Positions 32,049-41,557 of a stretch of DNA of 64,000 nucleotides are shown one piece after another. The translations under genes and the position numbers were made by a program. The notes below the pieces were generated by a model. The model was given only the letters and a program-made list of their open reading frames with translations, did not search any database and had not been told where the DNA came from. Every line of letters starts with the position of its first letter. Within the stretch, counting starts at the first letter, position 1. The stretch lies in NCBI RefSeq assembly GCF_000725385.1, contig NZ_CP008884.1:806001-870000 (forward strand), read 5' to 3'. The DNA comes from Dyella japonica A8 (GTDB lineage Bacteria > Pseudomonadota > Gammaproteobacteria > Xanthomonadales > Rhodanobacteraceae).

Positions 32049-33815
32049 ATGGTGCCTGGGGGTTTCGTCCGCCATCTGGCGGTGTGCGTGCTGGCGGCGA
32101 CGCTGGTGGGCGGCTTTAGCGTGCGTGCTGCTGCCGATCCGGTGGTTGGCTCGACCAACGTGGCCACGGCCGATCCGACGGTGCCGCGCCCGCCGGGCCA
32201 GCCGTGCGTGGTGACCTTGTTCACCAATGTCGCCTTCGACGACTTTGGCACCCGGCCCTACAGTTATGCGCCGCCGACCTCATGCTCCGGGTCATGGTCC
32301 AAGGTGGTGCTGGAAGCGGATTTCTCCGTGACCGCGGGTCGCCAGTACGACCGCACCGCCACGTTGTGGCTGGGTGGCGTGAACCTCTATTTCGGCACCA
32401 CGCAGGAGCCGTCGAAGACGGTGTCGCCCGCCTGGCACGTCGAGCGCGACCTTACCGATTACGCTGCGTTGCTGCGTAACGCGGGCCAGGGCCAGGCCAT
32501 CATCGGCAACCTGGTCAACAGCACCTACACCGGCGTGATCCACGGCAGCGCGCGCCTGCTGTTCTACCCAGCCTCGGCGGGCGCCCGCGCTGCGGAAGCG
32601 CCGGACGCGGTCTATCCGCTGGGCAGCGACCCGGTGGGCAGCACGGTGTCCCTCAACACGTCGAGCGACAAGCTTTCGCGCACGCTCACCCTGCCGACCA
32701 ACGTGGAACGCGCGTATCTGGACGTGTTCACCCAGAGCCAGGGCGGCGACGAGTTCTGGTACACCTGCGTGCCCGATGCCTACGCCGCACAGGTCAGCGA
32801 ATGCGGCGGCGGCAACTTCCGCGAGGCAGAGATCAGCATCGACGGCCAGCCGGCCGGCGTGGCGCCGGTGTATCCGTGGATCTATACGGGTGGTGTCGAT
32901 CCCTACCTGTGGCGGCCCACGCCCGGCGTGCAGACGCTCAACTTCATGCCGTACCGCGTCGACCTTACGCCGTTCGCCGGACAGCTCAGCGACGGCAACC
33001 CGCATGAAGTAGCGGTGCAGGTGGCCGGTGCGAACGGCTACTTCTCGGCCACCGCGGCGTTGCTGGTCTATCGCGATGCGCATGCCAAGCAGGTGACGGG
33101 CAAGATCACCCGCAACACGCTGGCTGGCCAGGCTCCGACGCCAACCATCGGCAACACGTTGGTGACGGCGAGCAATGGCGACATCGCCGGCGACATCACG
33201 ACGAAGCTTGACCGCCACTTCGTGATCGAGGGGTACGCCATGACCTCGCACGGGCGCATCACCAGCTCGGTGACGCAGAACACCGGCTTCGACGACACGC
33301 AGACCTTTACCATCAACAGCAGCACCTACCGCCAGCTGACCTCGCAGCGCACCTGGACGGACAGCAAGAGCGAAAGCCGCCTGGGTAACTTCCCGGTGGC
33401 GGAGCGGCAACAGCACGTCAGCTATCCGTTCACGCTCGACTACAACCAGCAGCTGGCCAGTGACGGCAGCACCAGTGCGGCATCCACCGTGCACCAGGGC
33501 TATCGCCAGCGCGACGAGTTGCATCTGTTCGGCCTGCTTGCCTATGGCGCCAACGTCGACAACACCGTCGACTCGCAGGACACCCTGGTGTTCGATGCCA
33601 GCGGCAGCCTGACCAGCCACAGCGGGCAGCAGAGCGCGCAGACCTTCGCCTTCCACGACACGCGGGGCAGCTGCTATCGCGCCGCGCTGACCACGCAGGC
33701 GGGAGCGGTGGCGAGCTACAACGCGGGACAGGGTTGCCCGGATGGCACCAACCGCGTGTCCTGGTTCGCCCATCCCGATGGTTCGCCCAGCAGCAGCCTG
33801 TTGCCAGGACACTGA
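32049..33815 (+). CDS. Secreted peptide-N-glycosidase A-type protein
   Basis: A 588-residue secreted protein with a signal peptide ending near AAADP. It matches the PNGase A (peptide-N4-asparagine amidase A) family, which removes N-glycans from glycoproteins and is best known from plants and fungi. Visible family features are VTLFTNVAFDDFGTRPYSYA, VVLEADFSVTAGRQYDRTAT and WLGGVNLYFGTTQEP, then two beta-sandwich-like halves. Acid-active bacterial members are known, to my knowledge including Dyella. The ATG at 32049 has a GGGGAGAG site; an in-frame TTG lies 18 bases upstream. No glycosidase cluster is adjacent. A role in scavenging plant or fungal glycoproteins is inferred. Confidence 0.82.
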   Translation: MVPGGFVRHLAVCVLAATLVGGFSVRAAADPVVGSTNVATADPTVPRPPGQPCVVTLFTNVAFDDFGTRPYSYAPPTSCSGSWSKVVLEADFSVTAGRQYDRTATLWLGGVNLYFGTTQEPSKTVSPAWHVERDLTDYAALLRNAGQGQAIIGNLVNSTYTGVIHGSARLLFYPASAGARAAEAPDAVYPLGSDPVGSTVSLNTSSDKLSRTLTLPTNVERAYLDVFTQSQGGDEFWYTCVPDAYAAQVSECGGGNFREAEISIDGQPAGVAPVYPWIYTGGVDPYLWRPTPGVQTLNFMPYRVDLTPFAGQLSDGNPHEVAVQVAGANGYFSATAALLVYRDAHAKQVTGKITRNTLAGQAPTPTIGNTLVTASNGDIAGDITTKLDRHFVIEGYAMTSHGRITSSVTQNTGFDDTQTFTINSSTYRQLTSQRTWTDSKSESRLGNFPVAERQQHVSYPFTLDYNQQLASDGSTSAASTVHQGYRQRDELHLFGLLAYGANVDNTVDSQDTLVFDASGSLTSHSGQQSAQTFAFHDTRGSCYRAALTTQAGAVASYNAGQGCPDGTNRVSWFAHPDGSPSSSLLPGH

Positions 33816-33964
33816 TGACGGCCGTCGCCGTTCACGCGTCGTGGCGGTTGCGCCCGGCGCGTGAGCTGCGTCATGGCGTTTGATGCGGGGCAACATCTTC
33901 GCAACATGCCACCCCTAAGCTTGCGCGCCCTGCCGGCGCGCCGGCTTCTTCGTGTGTGTGGCCC

Positions 33965-34984
33965 ATGTCCTCCGCTTCGTCGCGTCGTCGTGCCCAAGGT
34001 GTCGTCCGGTACAGTTTGCCGATTCTCGTCACGCTCCTCGCGATCGCCGGTGGCCTCATCTACCGGCAGATCAGGCGTGGCAGTGACGCCGACCAGCCTG
34101 TGCAAGCAGTGGTCGCCGCATCCGGCCCGGTGGTGCGCACGACGCTGGGCACCGATGAACTGTTGCAGCATGCGCGCGAGGCGATGACGGCCCACCGCCT
34201 GCTCGCGCCCGCAGGCAACAACGCCTTCGAGTTCTACCTTGCCGTGCTCCAGCACAGCCCGGGCAACCGCGTGGCGCAGGATGCCCTGCGCGAAATTTTC
34301 CCGTTCGCCGCCAATGCGGCGGAACAGACCATCGACGCGGGCGACGACGCCGAAGCGCAGCGCCAGATCGACCTGCTGACACGCGCCGACCCCGGGAACT
34401 ACACGCTTACCCTGCTGCGTGCGAAGTTGCAGGCCCAGCGCACGGCCGCGGCGCAGTCCGTGCCGCCGCCGGCGGCTCATCGCGAGCCGGCGGCGCCATC
34501 CGGCAAGACGCCGGCGCCGGCAACGCCCGTTGCTCCCGCACCATCGACGGTTGTCGTGGCGTCCGCGCCGATGGCACCCACGCGAGCCGCCAACACGCTG
34601 ACGCCCTCGGAGCAGGCCATTGCCCAGCTGCATGTGGAATCGACGCCGGTGGAAGCCGCGCCGAAATCGGCGGTGCATGTGCGGGCGCCGTCGACGATGC
34701 AGGCTGATGCCAGCAGCGGCAGCGACCCGGTGTTGACGCATCGCGTCGCGCCGGCCTACCCGCCGGAAGCCAAGCGCACGCGCCGCCAGGGTTGGGTGGA
34801 CGTCGCCTTCACCGTGCAGGCGGATGGCAGCGTCAGCGGCGCCTCGGTCACCGATGCCGAACCCAAGTATGTGTTTGATCGCGCGGCGCTCAGCGCGGTG
34901 TCGCGCTGGCAGTTCAATCCCAGCATGCAGGATGGCAAGCCGGTGGCGGCGCAGATGCGCCAGCGCATCGAATTCCATCTGTGA
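33965..34984 (+). CDS. TonB-family energy transducer with internal helical domain
   Basis: A 339-residue protein with one membrane anchor (VVRYSLPILVTLLAIAGGLI, about residues 13-33). Next comes a helical region of about 94 residues (LLQHAREAMTAHRLLAPAGN ... KLQAQR), a Pro/Ala/Thr-rich spacer, and a C-terminal TonB domain (RVAPAYPPEAKRTRRQGWVD... FNP). It would couple inner-membrane energy to outer-membrane receptors, but no exbB or exbD is adjacent. The helical region is about half identical to the whole middle of the protein at 35478. The ATG at 33965 is preferred over a GTG nine bases earlier. Confidence 0.82.
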   Translation: MSSASSRRRAQGVVRYSLPILVTLLAIAGGLIYRQIRRGSDADQPVQAVVAASGPVVRTTLGTDELLQHAREAMTAHRLLAPAGNNAFEFYLAVLQHSPGNRVAQDALREIFPFAANAAEQTIDAGDDAEAQRQIDLLTRADPGNYTLTLLRAKLQAQRTAAAQSVPPPAAHREPAAPSGKTPAPATPVAPAPSTVVVASAPMAPTRAANTLTPSEQAIAQLHVESTPVEAAPKSAVHVRAPSTMQADASSGSDPVLTHRVAPAYPPEAKRTRRQGWVDVAFTVQADGSVSGASVTDAEPKYVFDRAALSAVSRWQFNPSMQDGKPVAAQMRQRIEFHL

Positions 34985-35042
34985 TGCCGGGGCTCACGCA
35001 GGCAGGTGCATAATCCGCGGCGGCCTTACAAGGAGTCACGCC

Positions 35043-35333
35043 ATGCAGCGCTTCATCGCCCCTGCCGTTCTTGCTGTCGCCGTGGTCCTGGGTGGATGCC
35101 AGGCCTCGATGCCCGCCACGCCCACGCCGGTGCATGGATTTGTCACCGACATGAAGGCGTTCGACGCCTTCATTGCCACGCACCCCACGCCGGAGCAGTT
35201 CCGTACGGCCTATCCGGATGTGCTGCTGGTCATGCCGGGTACGGTCGCTACGATGGAATACCGCTCGAACAACAGCCGCTATTTCGCCGAGCTGGACAAG
35301 GACGGCCGCATCACCGGCGGTCACTTCAGTTGA
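35043..35333 (+). CDS. Small lipoprotein, stand-alone copy of the LptM-fused domain
   Basis: A 96-residue lipoprotein. The signal MQRFIAPAVLAVAVVLGGC (lipobox LGGC) is followed by QASMPATPTP, then the 67-residue domain VHGFVTDMKAFDAFIATHPT ... GRITGGHFS. This domain is 55 of 67 residues identical to the C-terminus of the LptM-like protein at 25373-25741, but the LptM signature GNKGPLY is absent. The function is unknown. It sits between the TonB-family gene and its relative on the same strand. Confidence 0.8.
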   Translation: MQRFIAPAVLAVAVVLGGCQASMPATPTPVHGFVTDMKAFDAFIATHPTPEQFRTAYPDVLLVMPGTVATMEYRSNNSRYFAELDKDGRITGGHFS

Positions 35334-35477
35334 ACGTCAGGATGCTCGGACGTCCATGCGTCCGGGCATTGCGCGAGTCACATCGCTGACATGATGTAAC
35401 GATAATGTGACAGGGTTCCGCCGGGACGCCTGGAGCAGGCCTTCCTGTGTGCGGGTTACACCCTACGCAGTGCTGCC

Positions 35478-36026
35478 ATGTCACGTTCCGCTTCCTTCGC
35501 GCCACGCCAACGCGTGCTCGTCGTCGTCTCTCTGGTCGCGCTCGTCGCCGTGGGCGCCGGTGCCTACTTCTGGTCGAAGGGCAGCATGCCGGGCATCACG
35601 GGCAGCGGCGTCGCCAGCGCCTCATCGGCCGGCGGCAAGGACGACAACGGCGTGGGCATCCTGCTCGACCTGGCCAAGACGGCCGTGACCGAAAAACGCC
35701 TGGTCGCGCCGGCCGGCAGCAACGCGTATGAGTTCTACCTCAGCGTGCTGCAGCTCGATCCGCAGAACAAGATCGCGCAGGACCAGCTGCACGAATCGTT
35801 CGAGGTGGCCTCGGCGGACGTGGAGCGCGCCATCAACGACAACAATCTTGACGAAGCCCAGCGCGAGCTGTCGCTACTGCGCGAGTTCGACAAGACCAAC
35901 TACATCCTCTCGCTGCTGGGCGGCAAGCTCGACGCACAGCGACAGATCCAGATCCACCAGGACGAAGCCCGCGCCGCCGCCATGCAGGCGCAGCAGCAGT
36001 CGGCGGGCAACGGCTCGATGATGTAA
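35478..36026 (+). CDS. Membrane-anchored TPR-like protein related to the neighbouring TonB protein
   Basis: A 182-residue protein with one N-terminal membrane segment (VLVVVSLVALVAVGAGAYFW) and a periplasmic helical domain. The segment LLDLAKTAVTEKRLVAPAGS ... KLDAQR aligns over about 94 residues with the middle of the TonB-family protein at 33965, with roughly half the positions identical (shared LAPAGxNAxEFYLxVLQ-type core). It lacks a TonB domain. The tail is Gln/Ala-rich. No specific function can be assigned. Confidence 0.75.
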   Translation: MSRSASFAPRQRVLVVVSLVALVAVGAGAYFWSKGSMPGITGSGVASASSAGGKDDNGVGILLDLAKTAVTEKRLVAPAGSNAYEFYLSVLQLDPQNKIAQDQLHESFEVASADVERAINDNNLDEAQRELSLLREFDKTNYILSLLGGKLDAQRQIQIHQDEARAAAMQAQQQSAGNGSMM

Positions 36027-36114
36027 GGCGCGTCAGCGCAGCAGCGGCCCTGCCTTCTTCAACAGCAGCTCGACCAGCTCCGGCTGCACAGGAACAGGAC
36101 GCGGCGCGGTGCCG

Positions 36115-36651
36115 TCATCGCGTGGCGAGGTACTCGTCCTTGAGGCGCACATAGTGATCGGCCGAGTAGTGCAGCTGCTCGATCTGCTTGTCGCTCAGCA
36201 CGCGCACCTTCTGCGCCGGATTGCCCAGCCACAGCTCGCCTTCACCCACCACCTTGCCCGGCGGGATCACGCTGCCCGCGCCGACGAAGCCGTGCTTCTT
36301 CACCACCGCGCCGTCGAGCACCGTGGCATGCATGCCGATGAGGCAATAGTCCTCGATGGTGCAGGCGTGGATCACCGCGCCATGGCCGATGGTGACGCCC
36401 TCGCCGACGATGGTCGGCTGGCCACCCGGCGTGTACGGGCCGTCGTGGGTCACATGCACCACCGCGCCGTCCTGGATGTTGGTGCGCGCGCCGATGCGGA
36501 TGAAGTTCACGTCACCGCGCAACACCGCGCCCGGCCAGACGGAGACATCGTCGAGGAGCTCCACCGCGCCGATGACGGTGGAAGCGACGTCGACATAGAC
36601 GCGCTGGTGCAGCGTGGGCCAGATGCCCTTGTATTTGCGTATGGGATCCAT
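36115..36651 (-). CDS. Gamma-carbonic anhydrase family hexapeptide protein
   Basis: A 178-residue left-handed beta-helix protein. Hexapeptide repeats run from about residue 30 (SVWPGAVLRGDVNFIRIGAR) to 150. Metal-ligand-type histidines are visible in VVHVTHDG and GHGAVIHACTI, as in the YrdA/CaiE-type gamma-CA family. Many bacterial members show little or no carbonic anhydrase activity, so the role remains open. The ATG of MDPIRKYKG is chosen by family similarity. Confidence 0.88.
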   Translation of the reverse strand: MDPIRKYKGIWPTLHQRVYVDVASTVIGAVELLDDVSVWPGAVLRGDVNFIRIGARTNIQDGAVVHVTHDGPYTPGGQPTIVGEGVTIGHGAVIHACTIEDYCLIGMHATVLDGAVVKKHGFVGAGSVIPPGKVVGEGELWLGNPAQKVRVLSDKQIEQLHYSADHYVRLKDEYLATR

Positions 36652-36682
36652 GGGCCTATGGTACCCCCGCACGAGGTTCTTC

Positions 36683-36806
36683 TGTGGGAGCGCACCCTGT
36701 GCGCGACAAGCCGACGGAGCGATGACGAAGAATCATCCCTCCGCCGTCGCGGCTCACGTTCCCACAGGCTGACATGCACATGTCGCGCACAGGGTGCGCT
36801 CCCACA
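36683..36806. repeat. TGTGGGAGCGCACCCTGTGC pair
   Basis: Second-family palindrome pair with a roughly 75-base spacer that itself contains a partial arm (GTTCCCACAGG). It lies between the gamma-CA and patatin genes. Confidence 0.85.
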
Positions 36807-36820
36807 TGGCAGGCGGCGGG

Positions 36821-38536
36821 TCAGCCCTGTTTCTCCAGCACGCTCTTGGTGTACAGATACCCCGCCTCCATCGCCCGCTCCCAATCCTTCCAGTCGAGCA
36901 TGCCGATGTGTTCCAGCGGCGGCGTGAGCAGCAGGTCGGCGCGTTCGCGGCGGTGTTCGCTGGGGCCTTCGCTGTTGACCATGGCGGCGCGTACCAGGGT
37001 GGACACCAGCCCGGGCCGCTGGATGTTCTGTCGCCCCAGCAGCAACTGCCACCACGGTGGCGTGGCGAACTCCTCGGCGGTGGTGAGCAGGGAGATTTCC
37101 GCGCGGATATCGATGGCGGTGATGTGCGCCAGGCCATCGTCCGCCATCACGTCGGTGGGCAGGTTGTCGACCAGCGCGCCGTCCACGAATACGCGGCCGT
37201 GGTGAAGCACCGGCGGCAGCACGCCGGGAATGGCGCTGGAAGCACGCAGCCACAACCACAGCGGGCCGTCGCGATGGACCATCATGCCGTCGCCCGACAG
37301 GCAGGTGGACACGCAGAAGAACGGTAGCGTCAGGTCTTCGATATCCAGCGCGCCGAATGCGCGGCGCAGCATCAATGCCGCGCGCTTGCCTCGCGTCAGC
37401 GCCACGATGGGTACCGTCCAGTCCGATAGCGGGCGGCCTTGCACGAACGCCCGCCGAAGCGTGTCGATGGTGGCATCCAGTTCCCAGCCCGCCGCCACGC
37501 TGGCGCCGATGATCGCGCCGATGCTGGTGCCTCCCACGGCGTCGAAGGTGTGGCCGGCCTCGTGCAGTGCACGCAGCGCGCCCAGATGGGCCACGCCACG
37601 GGCGCCGCCGCCGGCCAGCACCAGTCCACGTGCATTGCCACTGATCACGCGGGCTAGCCGCGCGATGTCCGCACGGCCGCCTACGTGATGGTGGTGCAGT
37701 TCGCCGCTGAACTCCGCCCGCCAGCGTTTCGCCGCGCCCAGCGCCGGCTGGCGGCCTGGATGCAGCAGGATGAGGTGGCGCGGGCGATGGCCGGCGCGCG
37801 AGGGGTGCATCGGCATCGCCTCGGGCCAGGGCCGGGGCTGCTGTGCGGCAAGCGCGGGCAACAGCAGCACATCCGCCTGCCGCAGGCAGCGCTCGCGCCA
37901 CAGACTGTCGCCGGTGCTGTCCAGGTAGATCACGAAGCGCGCCTGCGCCTCGCGCTCGGCAAACCAGTCGCTGCCGCGTCCCGCACCATGCTCCGCATCG
38001 ATCACGGCGCAGCTGCCCCAGTGCTCCAGTTCCATCGCCAGCTGCATGGCGAGCGAGCGGGCGGGTACGTCGGGGCTGGCGGGCAGCAGGGCGAACGTGC
38101 GGGCAATGCCGGGGCTTTCGTCGCCGCGCAGGCGCTCCTGCAGGCGGCCAATGGCGACCCGGGCCACCCCCAGCATGGCCTGCGGGTGGCGTTGGGTCAG
38201 CGCCTCGTAGGTGGCCAGGTCCAGGCGCAGCAGTTCGCTGTCGCGCAGTGCCCGTGCCGTGTGATGGCGCGCCTCGCCGGTGATCAGGCCGATCTCGCCG
38301 ATGCTGTCCCCGGCCGCCACCAGGCGCACCCATTCGGTGGGCCCCGCGAATACGCCAAGACTGCCGCTGACGACGAAGTACAGCGCATCCGCGGGGTCGC
38401 CCTGCTTGAACAGGGTGCGGCCGCCGGGCAGGGAAAACCATTGCAGTTCAGGAACCAGTGCGGCCAGCGCCTCGTCCCCGAGGTGCCCGAACACGTCGCT
38501 TCGACGCAACAGGGCGGAAAAATCGGGCTTGGACAT
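36821..38536 (-). CDS. NTE-like patatin phospholipase with cyclic-nucleotide-binding domain
   Basis: A 571-residue protein. Residues about 10-125 form a cNMP-binding-type domain (PELQWFSLPGGRTLFKQGDP... DSIGEIGLITGE). The C-terminal patatin domain has the oxyanion loop AGGGARGVAHLG, the nucleophile serine in GGTSIGA and the catalytic Asp in VDGALVDN. This is the NTE/RssA-type lysophospholipase architecture. It is divergent from prlC with 110 bases between. A second, shorter patatin is at 49349. Confidence 0.9.
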   Translation of the reverse strand: MSKPDFSALLRRSDVFGHLGDEALAALVPELQWFSLPGGRTLFKQGDPADALYFVVSGSLGVFAGPTEWVRLVAAGDSIGEIGLITGEARHHTARALRDSELLRLDLATYEALTQRHPQAMLGVARVAIGRLQERLRGDESPGIARTFALLPASPDVPARSLAMQLAMELEHWGSCAVIDAEHGAGRGSDWFAEREAQARFVIYLDSTGDSLWRERCLRQADVLLLPALAAQQPRPWPEAMPMHPSRAGHRPRHLILLHPGRQPALGAAKRWRAEFSGELHHHHVGGRADIARLARVISGNARGLVLAGGGARGVAHLGALRALHEAGHTFDAVGGTSIGAIIGASVAAGWELDATIDTLRRAFVQGRPLSDWTVPIVALTRGKRAALMLRRAFGALDIEDLTLPFFCVSTCLSGDGMMVHRDGPLWLWLRASSAIPGVLPPVLHHGRVFVDGALVDNLPTDVMADDGLAHITAIDIRAEISLLTTAEEFATPPWWQLLLGRQNIQRPGLVSTLVRAAMVNSEGPSEHRRERADLLLTPPLEHIGMLDWKDWERAMEAGYLYTKSVLEKQG

Positions 38537-38646
38537 GGCGCGGGATGATGGGTCCGGGATATGACAAATAGTCAGTGAAGCGACGTGACGGCGGCTTGAT
38601 TTCGACCCATCGGGTCGCCACGCTGGCAGGGCATTCAGGAGACACC

Positions 38647-40689
38647 ATGGAACCGAACAATCCGCTGCTGGCCGACGACACGCTGCCGGCGTTTTCGCAG
38701 ATCCGCCCCGAGCACGTCACCCCCGCCATCGACACCCTGCTGGCCGACTACCGCGCCGGCATCGACGCGTTGACCCAACCTGGCGCACCGCACGATTTCG
38801 CGAGCGTCATGCTCACCCAGGAACGGCTGGACCAGCAGCTGGCGCGTGCCTGGGCGCCGGTGGGCCACCTGCATGCGGTGGCGGACAGCGAAGCCTTGCG
38901 TGAGGTCTACGGCCCAGCGGAGGAAAAGCTCACCGAGCACGCCATTGAAGTCGGCCAGAACCGTGCGCTGTATCAGGCCGTGCAGGCCCTGGCCGACGCG
39001 CCGGCGTTTGCCGGCCTGTCGCGCCCCGAGCGCGCCCTGGTGGAACACGCGCTGCGCGACTTCCGCCTGTCCGGCGTCGCGCTGGAAGAACCGGCGCGCA
39101 CCCGGTACCGCGAGATCGGCGTGGAACTGAGCCGCCTCTCCACCGAGTTTTCCAATGCCGTGCTCGATGCCACCGACGCCTGGCACGAGCACATCACCGA
39201 TGAGCGCGACCTCGCCGGCATCCCCGAATCCGGCCGCGCCGTGCTGCGGCAGTACGCCAAGGAGCAGAAGCTCGATGGCTACCTGGTGACGCTCAAGCAG
39301 CCGAGTGTGCAGGCCGTGCTCACCTACGCCGACAACCGCGGCCTGCGCGAACGCGTGTACTGGGCTTACCAGACGCGCGCGTCCGACCAGGGCCCGCAGG
39401 CGGGCAAGTACGACAACAGCGAACGCATCGAACGCATCATGGCCCTGCGTTACGAAGCGGCGCGCCTGCTTGGCTTCAACAACGCGGCCGAGGAATCGCT
39501 GGCCACCAAGATGGCCGGCTCGCCCACCGAGGTGATGGAGTTCCTGCACGACCTCGCCAACCGCGCCAAGCCCGTGGCGCGCAGGGAACTCAATCATCTG
39601 CGCGAGTTCGCCACCACGGAGCTGAAGCTCGACAACCTCGAATCGTGGGACGTCGGCTACGCATCGGAGAAGCTGCGTCAGCGCGAGTACGACCTCGACG
39701 AAGAACAGCTCAAGCCGTACTTCCCGCTGCCGGCGGTGATCGAGGGCCTGTTCGGCCTTACCCAGCGTCTTTACGGCATCACGCTGAGCGTGCGCGATGA
39801 CGTGGACACGTGGCATCCGGACGTGCGCTATTACGACGTGCGCGATGCCGATGGCCGCGTGTTCGCCGGCGCCTATGTGGACCTGTACGCGCGCACCGGC
39901 AAGCGTGGCGGCGCCTGGATGGACGTGTGCCGCGCCCGCTTCCGCGACGGCGACGAAGAACAACTGCCGGTGGCCTTCCTCACCTGCAACTTCGCGCCGC
40001 CCACCGAAGGCCGCCCCGCCCTGCTCACGCACGATGACGTGCTCACCCTCTTCCATGAATTCGGCCACGGCCTGCACCACCTGCTGACCGAGATCGCGCT
40101 GCCGTCCATCGGCGGTATCGACGGCGTGGAATGGGATGCGGTGGAACTGCCCAGCCAGTTCATGGAGAACTTCGGCTGGAACCGCGAAGCGCTCGACCTG
40201 TTCGCGCACCACTACGAAACCGGCGAGCGCCTGCCCGATGAGCTGTTCCAGCGCATGCTGGCGGCACGCCATTTCCACGCCGGCCTGTTCCTGGTGCGCC
40301 AGCTTGAATTTGGCATGTTCGACTTCCTGCTGCACCTGGAATACGACCCGGCCCAGGGCGCGCGCACCATGGAAGTGCTGGAAGAAGTGCGCCACGACGT
40401 GGCCGTGCTGCATCCGCCGGCCTGGCAGCGCTTCCCGCACGCGTTCTCGCACATCTTCGCGGGCGGTTATGCGGCGGGTTACTACAGCTACCTGTGGGCC
40501 GAACTGCTCAGCGCCGATGCCTTCGGCGAGTTCGAGGCGCATGGCGTGATCGACCGGGCCACCGGTGACCGCTTCCGCAAGGAAGTCCTTTCCGTCGGCG
40601 CCAGCCGCCCCGCCATTGAAAGCTTCATCGCCTTCCGTGGCCGCGCACCGGAGCCGGAGGCCTTGCTGAAGAGCCACGGCCTGGCCTGA
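38647..40689 (+). CDS. prlC: Oligopeptidase A (M3 metallopeptidase)
   Basis: PrlC degrades oligopeptides, including cleaved signal peptides, in the cytoplasm. The 680-residue protein starts MEPNNPLLADDTLPAFSQIR. Its zinc site HEFGH lies at residues 470-474, with the downstream Glu in GIDGVEWDAVELPSQFMENF. An AGGAG site precedes the ATG at 38647. An 11-base-pair terminator follows. Confidence 0.95.
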   Translation: MEPNNPLLADDTLPAFSQIRPEHVTPAIDTLLADYRAGIDALTQPGAPHDFASVMLTQERLDQQLARAWAPVGHLHAVADSEALREVYGPAEEKLTEHAIEVGQNRALYQAVQALADAPAFAGLSRPERALVEHALRDFRLSGVALEEPARTRYREIGVELSRLSTEFSNAVLDATDAWHEHITDERDLAGIPESGRAVLRQYAKEQKLDGYLVTLKQPSVQAVLTYADNRGLRERVYWAYQTRASDQGPQAGKYDNSERIERIMALRYEAARLLGFNNAAEESLATKMAGSPTEVMEFLHDLANRAKPVARRELNHLREFATTELKLDNLESWDVGYASEKLRQREYDLDEEQLKPYFPLPAVIEGLFGLTQRLYGITLSVRDDVDTWHPDVRYYDVRDADGRVFAGAYVDLYARTGKRGGAWMDVCRARFRDGDEEQLPVAFLTCNFAPPTEGRPALLTHDDVLTLFHEFGHGLHHLLTEIALPSIGGIDGVEWDAVELPSQFMENFGWNREALDLFAHHYETGERLPDELFQRMLAARHFHAGLFLVRQLEFGMFDFLLHLEYDPAQGARTMEVLEEVRHDVAVLHPPAWQRFPHAFSHIFAGGYAAGYYSYLWAELLSADAFGEFEAHGVIDRATGDRFRKEVLSVGASRPAIESFIAFRGRAPEPEALLKSHGLA

Positions 40690-40692
40690 GCC

Positions 40693-40724
40693 ACACCGCC
40701 GCCTCCGGGCGGCGGTGTCCTTTT
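40693..40724 (+). terminator. Terminator after prlC
   Basis: A perfect 11-base-pair stem ACACCGCCGCC / GGCGGCGGTGT with a TCCG tetraloop followed by CCTTTTG, three bases after the prlC stop. It ends 23 bases before xth. Confidence 0.8.
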
Positions 40725-40746
40725 GCTCATCGCTTACAATGTCCCC

Positions 40747-41526
40747 ATGAAAATCGCCTCGTGGAACGTGAACTCGCTCAAGGTGCGCATGCCGCACCTC
40801 ACGCAGTGGCTGGCCGACGCCCGACCGGACGTGGTGGCGCTGCAGGAAACCAAGCTGGAGGACGCCAAGTTCCCGGTCGATGAACTGGCGGCCGCCGGTT
40901 ATCGGGCGGTGTTCTCCGGCCAGAAGACCTACAACGGTGTCGCCCTGCTGGCGCGCGCCGACGCGCATAGCGAATTCGAGGATGTCGTCACCGACATCCC
41001 GAACCTGGACGACCCGCAGCGACGCATTCTCGCCGCCACCATCGGCGGCGTGCGCGTGGTCGATCTTTACGTGGTCAATGGCAAGGCCGTGGGCGACGAG
41101 AAATACGCGTACAAGCTGGACTGGCTGGCGAAGATGCGCGAGTTCCTCGCACGCGAGCACGAACGCCATCCCAACCTCGTGGTGCTGGGCGATTTCAACA
41201 TCGCGCCGGACGACCGCGACGTGTACGACCCGGTCGCCTGGGGCGAGGACATCCTGTGCTCGCCGCCGGAGCGCGAAGCGCTCAAGCGCATCACCGATCT
41301 TGGCCTGCACGACAGCTTCCGGCTGTTCGAACCGGCGGGTGAACACTACAGCTGGTGGGACTATCGCCAGGGTGCGTTCCGGCGCAACATGGGTTTGCGC
41401 ATCGACCTGATCCTGATCGGCGATGCCCTGAAATCCGCCGCAAAAGCGGCCACCATCGACCGTACGCCACGCACGTGGGAACGTCCTTCCGATCACACGC
41501 CGGTAACGGTTGATCTGGATATCTAA
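40747..41526 (+). CDS. xth: Exodeoxyribonuclease III / AP endonuclease
   Basis: A 259-residue EEP-family nuclease that cleaves at abasic sites and removes 3' blocks in base-excision repair. Motifs in order: MKIASWNVNSLKVRMPHLTQ, LQETKLED (metal Glu near residue 34), DLYVVNGKAVGDEKYAYKLD, VLGDFNIAPDDRDVYDP, RIDLILIGDA and the terminal SDHTPV with the catalytic His. The ATG at 40747 matches family starts. Confidence 0.95.
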   Translation: MKIASWNVNSLKVRMPHLTQWLADARPDVVALQETKLEDAKFPVDELAAAGYRAVFSGQKTYNGVALLARADAHSEFEDVVTDIPNLDDPQRRILAATIGGVRVVDLYVVNGKAVGDEKYAYKLDWLAKMREFLAREHERHPNLVVLGDFNIAPDDRDVYDPVAWGEDILCSPPEREALKRITDLGLHDSFRLFEPAGEHYSWWDYRQGAFRRNMGLRIDLILIGDALKSAAKAATIDRTPRTWERPSDHTPVTVDLDI

Positions 41527-41557
41527 GAAACACGGCAACACCGTCAACAGGCAGCTG

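Noticed and set aside
36027..36114. An in-frame tail (…VQPELVELLLKKAGPLLR) downstream of the gamma-CA gene on the minus strand
   Set aside because: It looks protein-like but is in a different frame from the gamma-CA gene and has no start codon. The gamma-CA protein already has its normal length, so a frameshift is not required.
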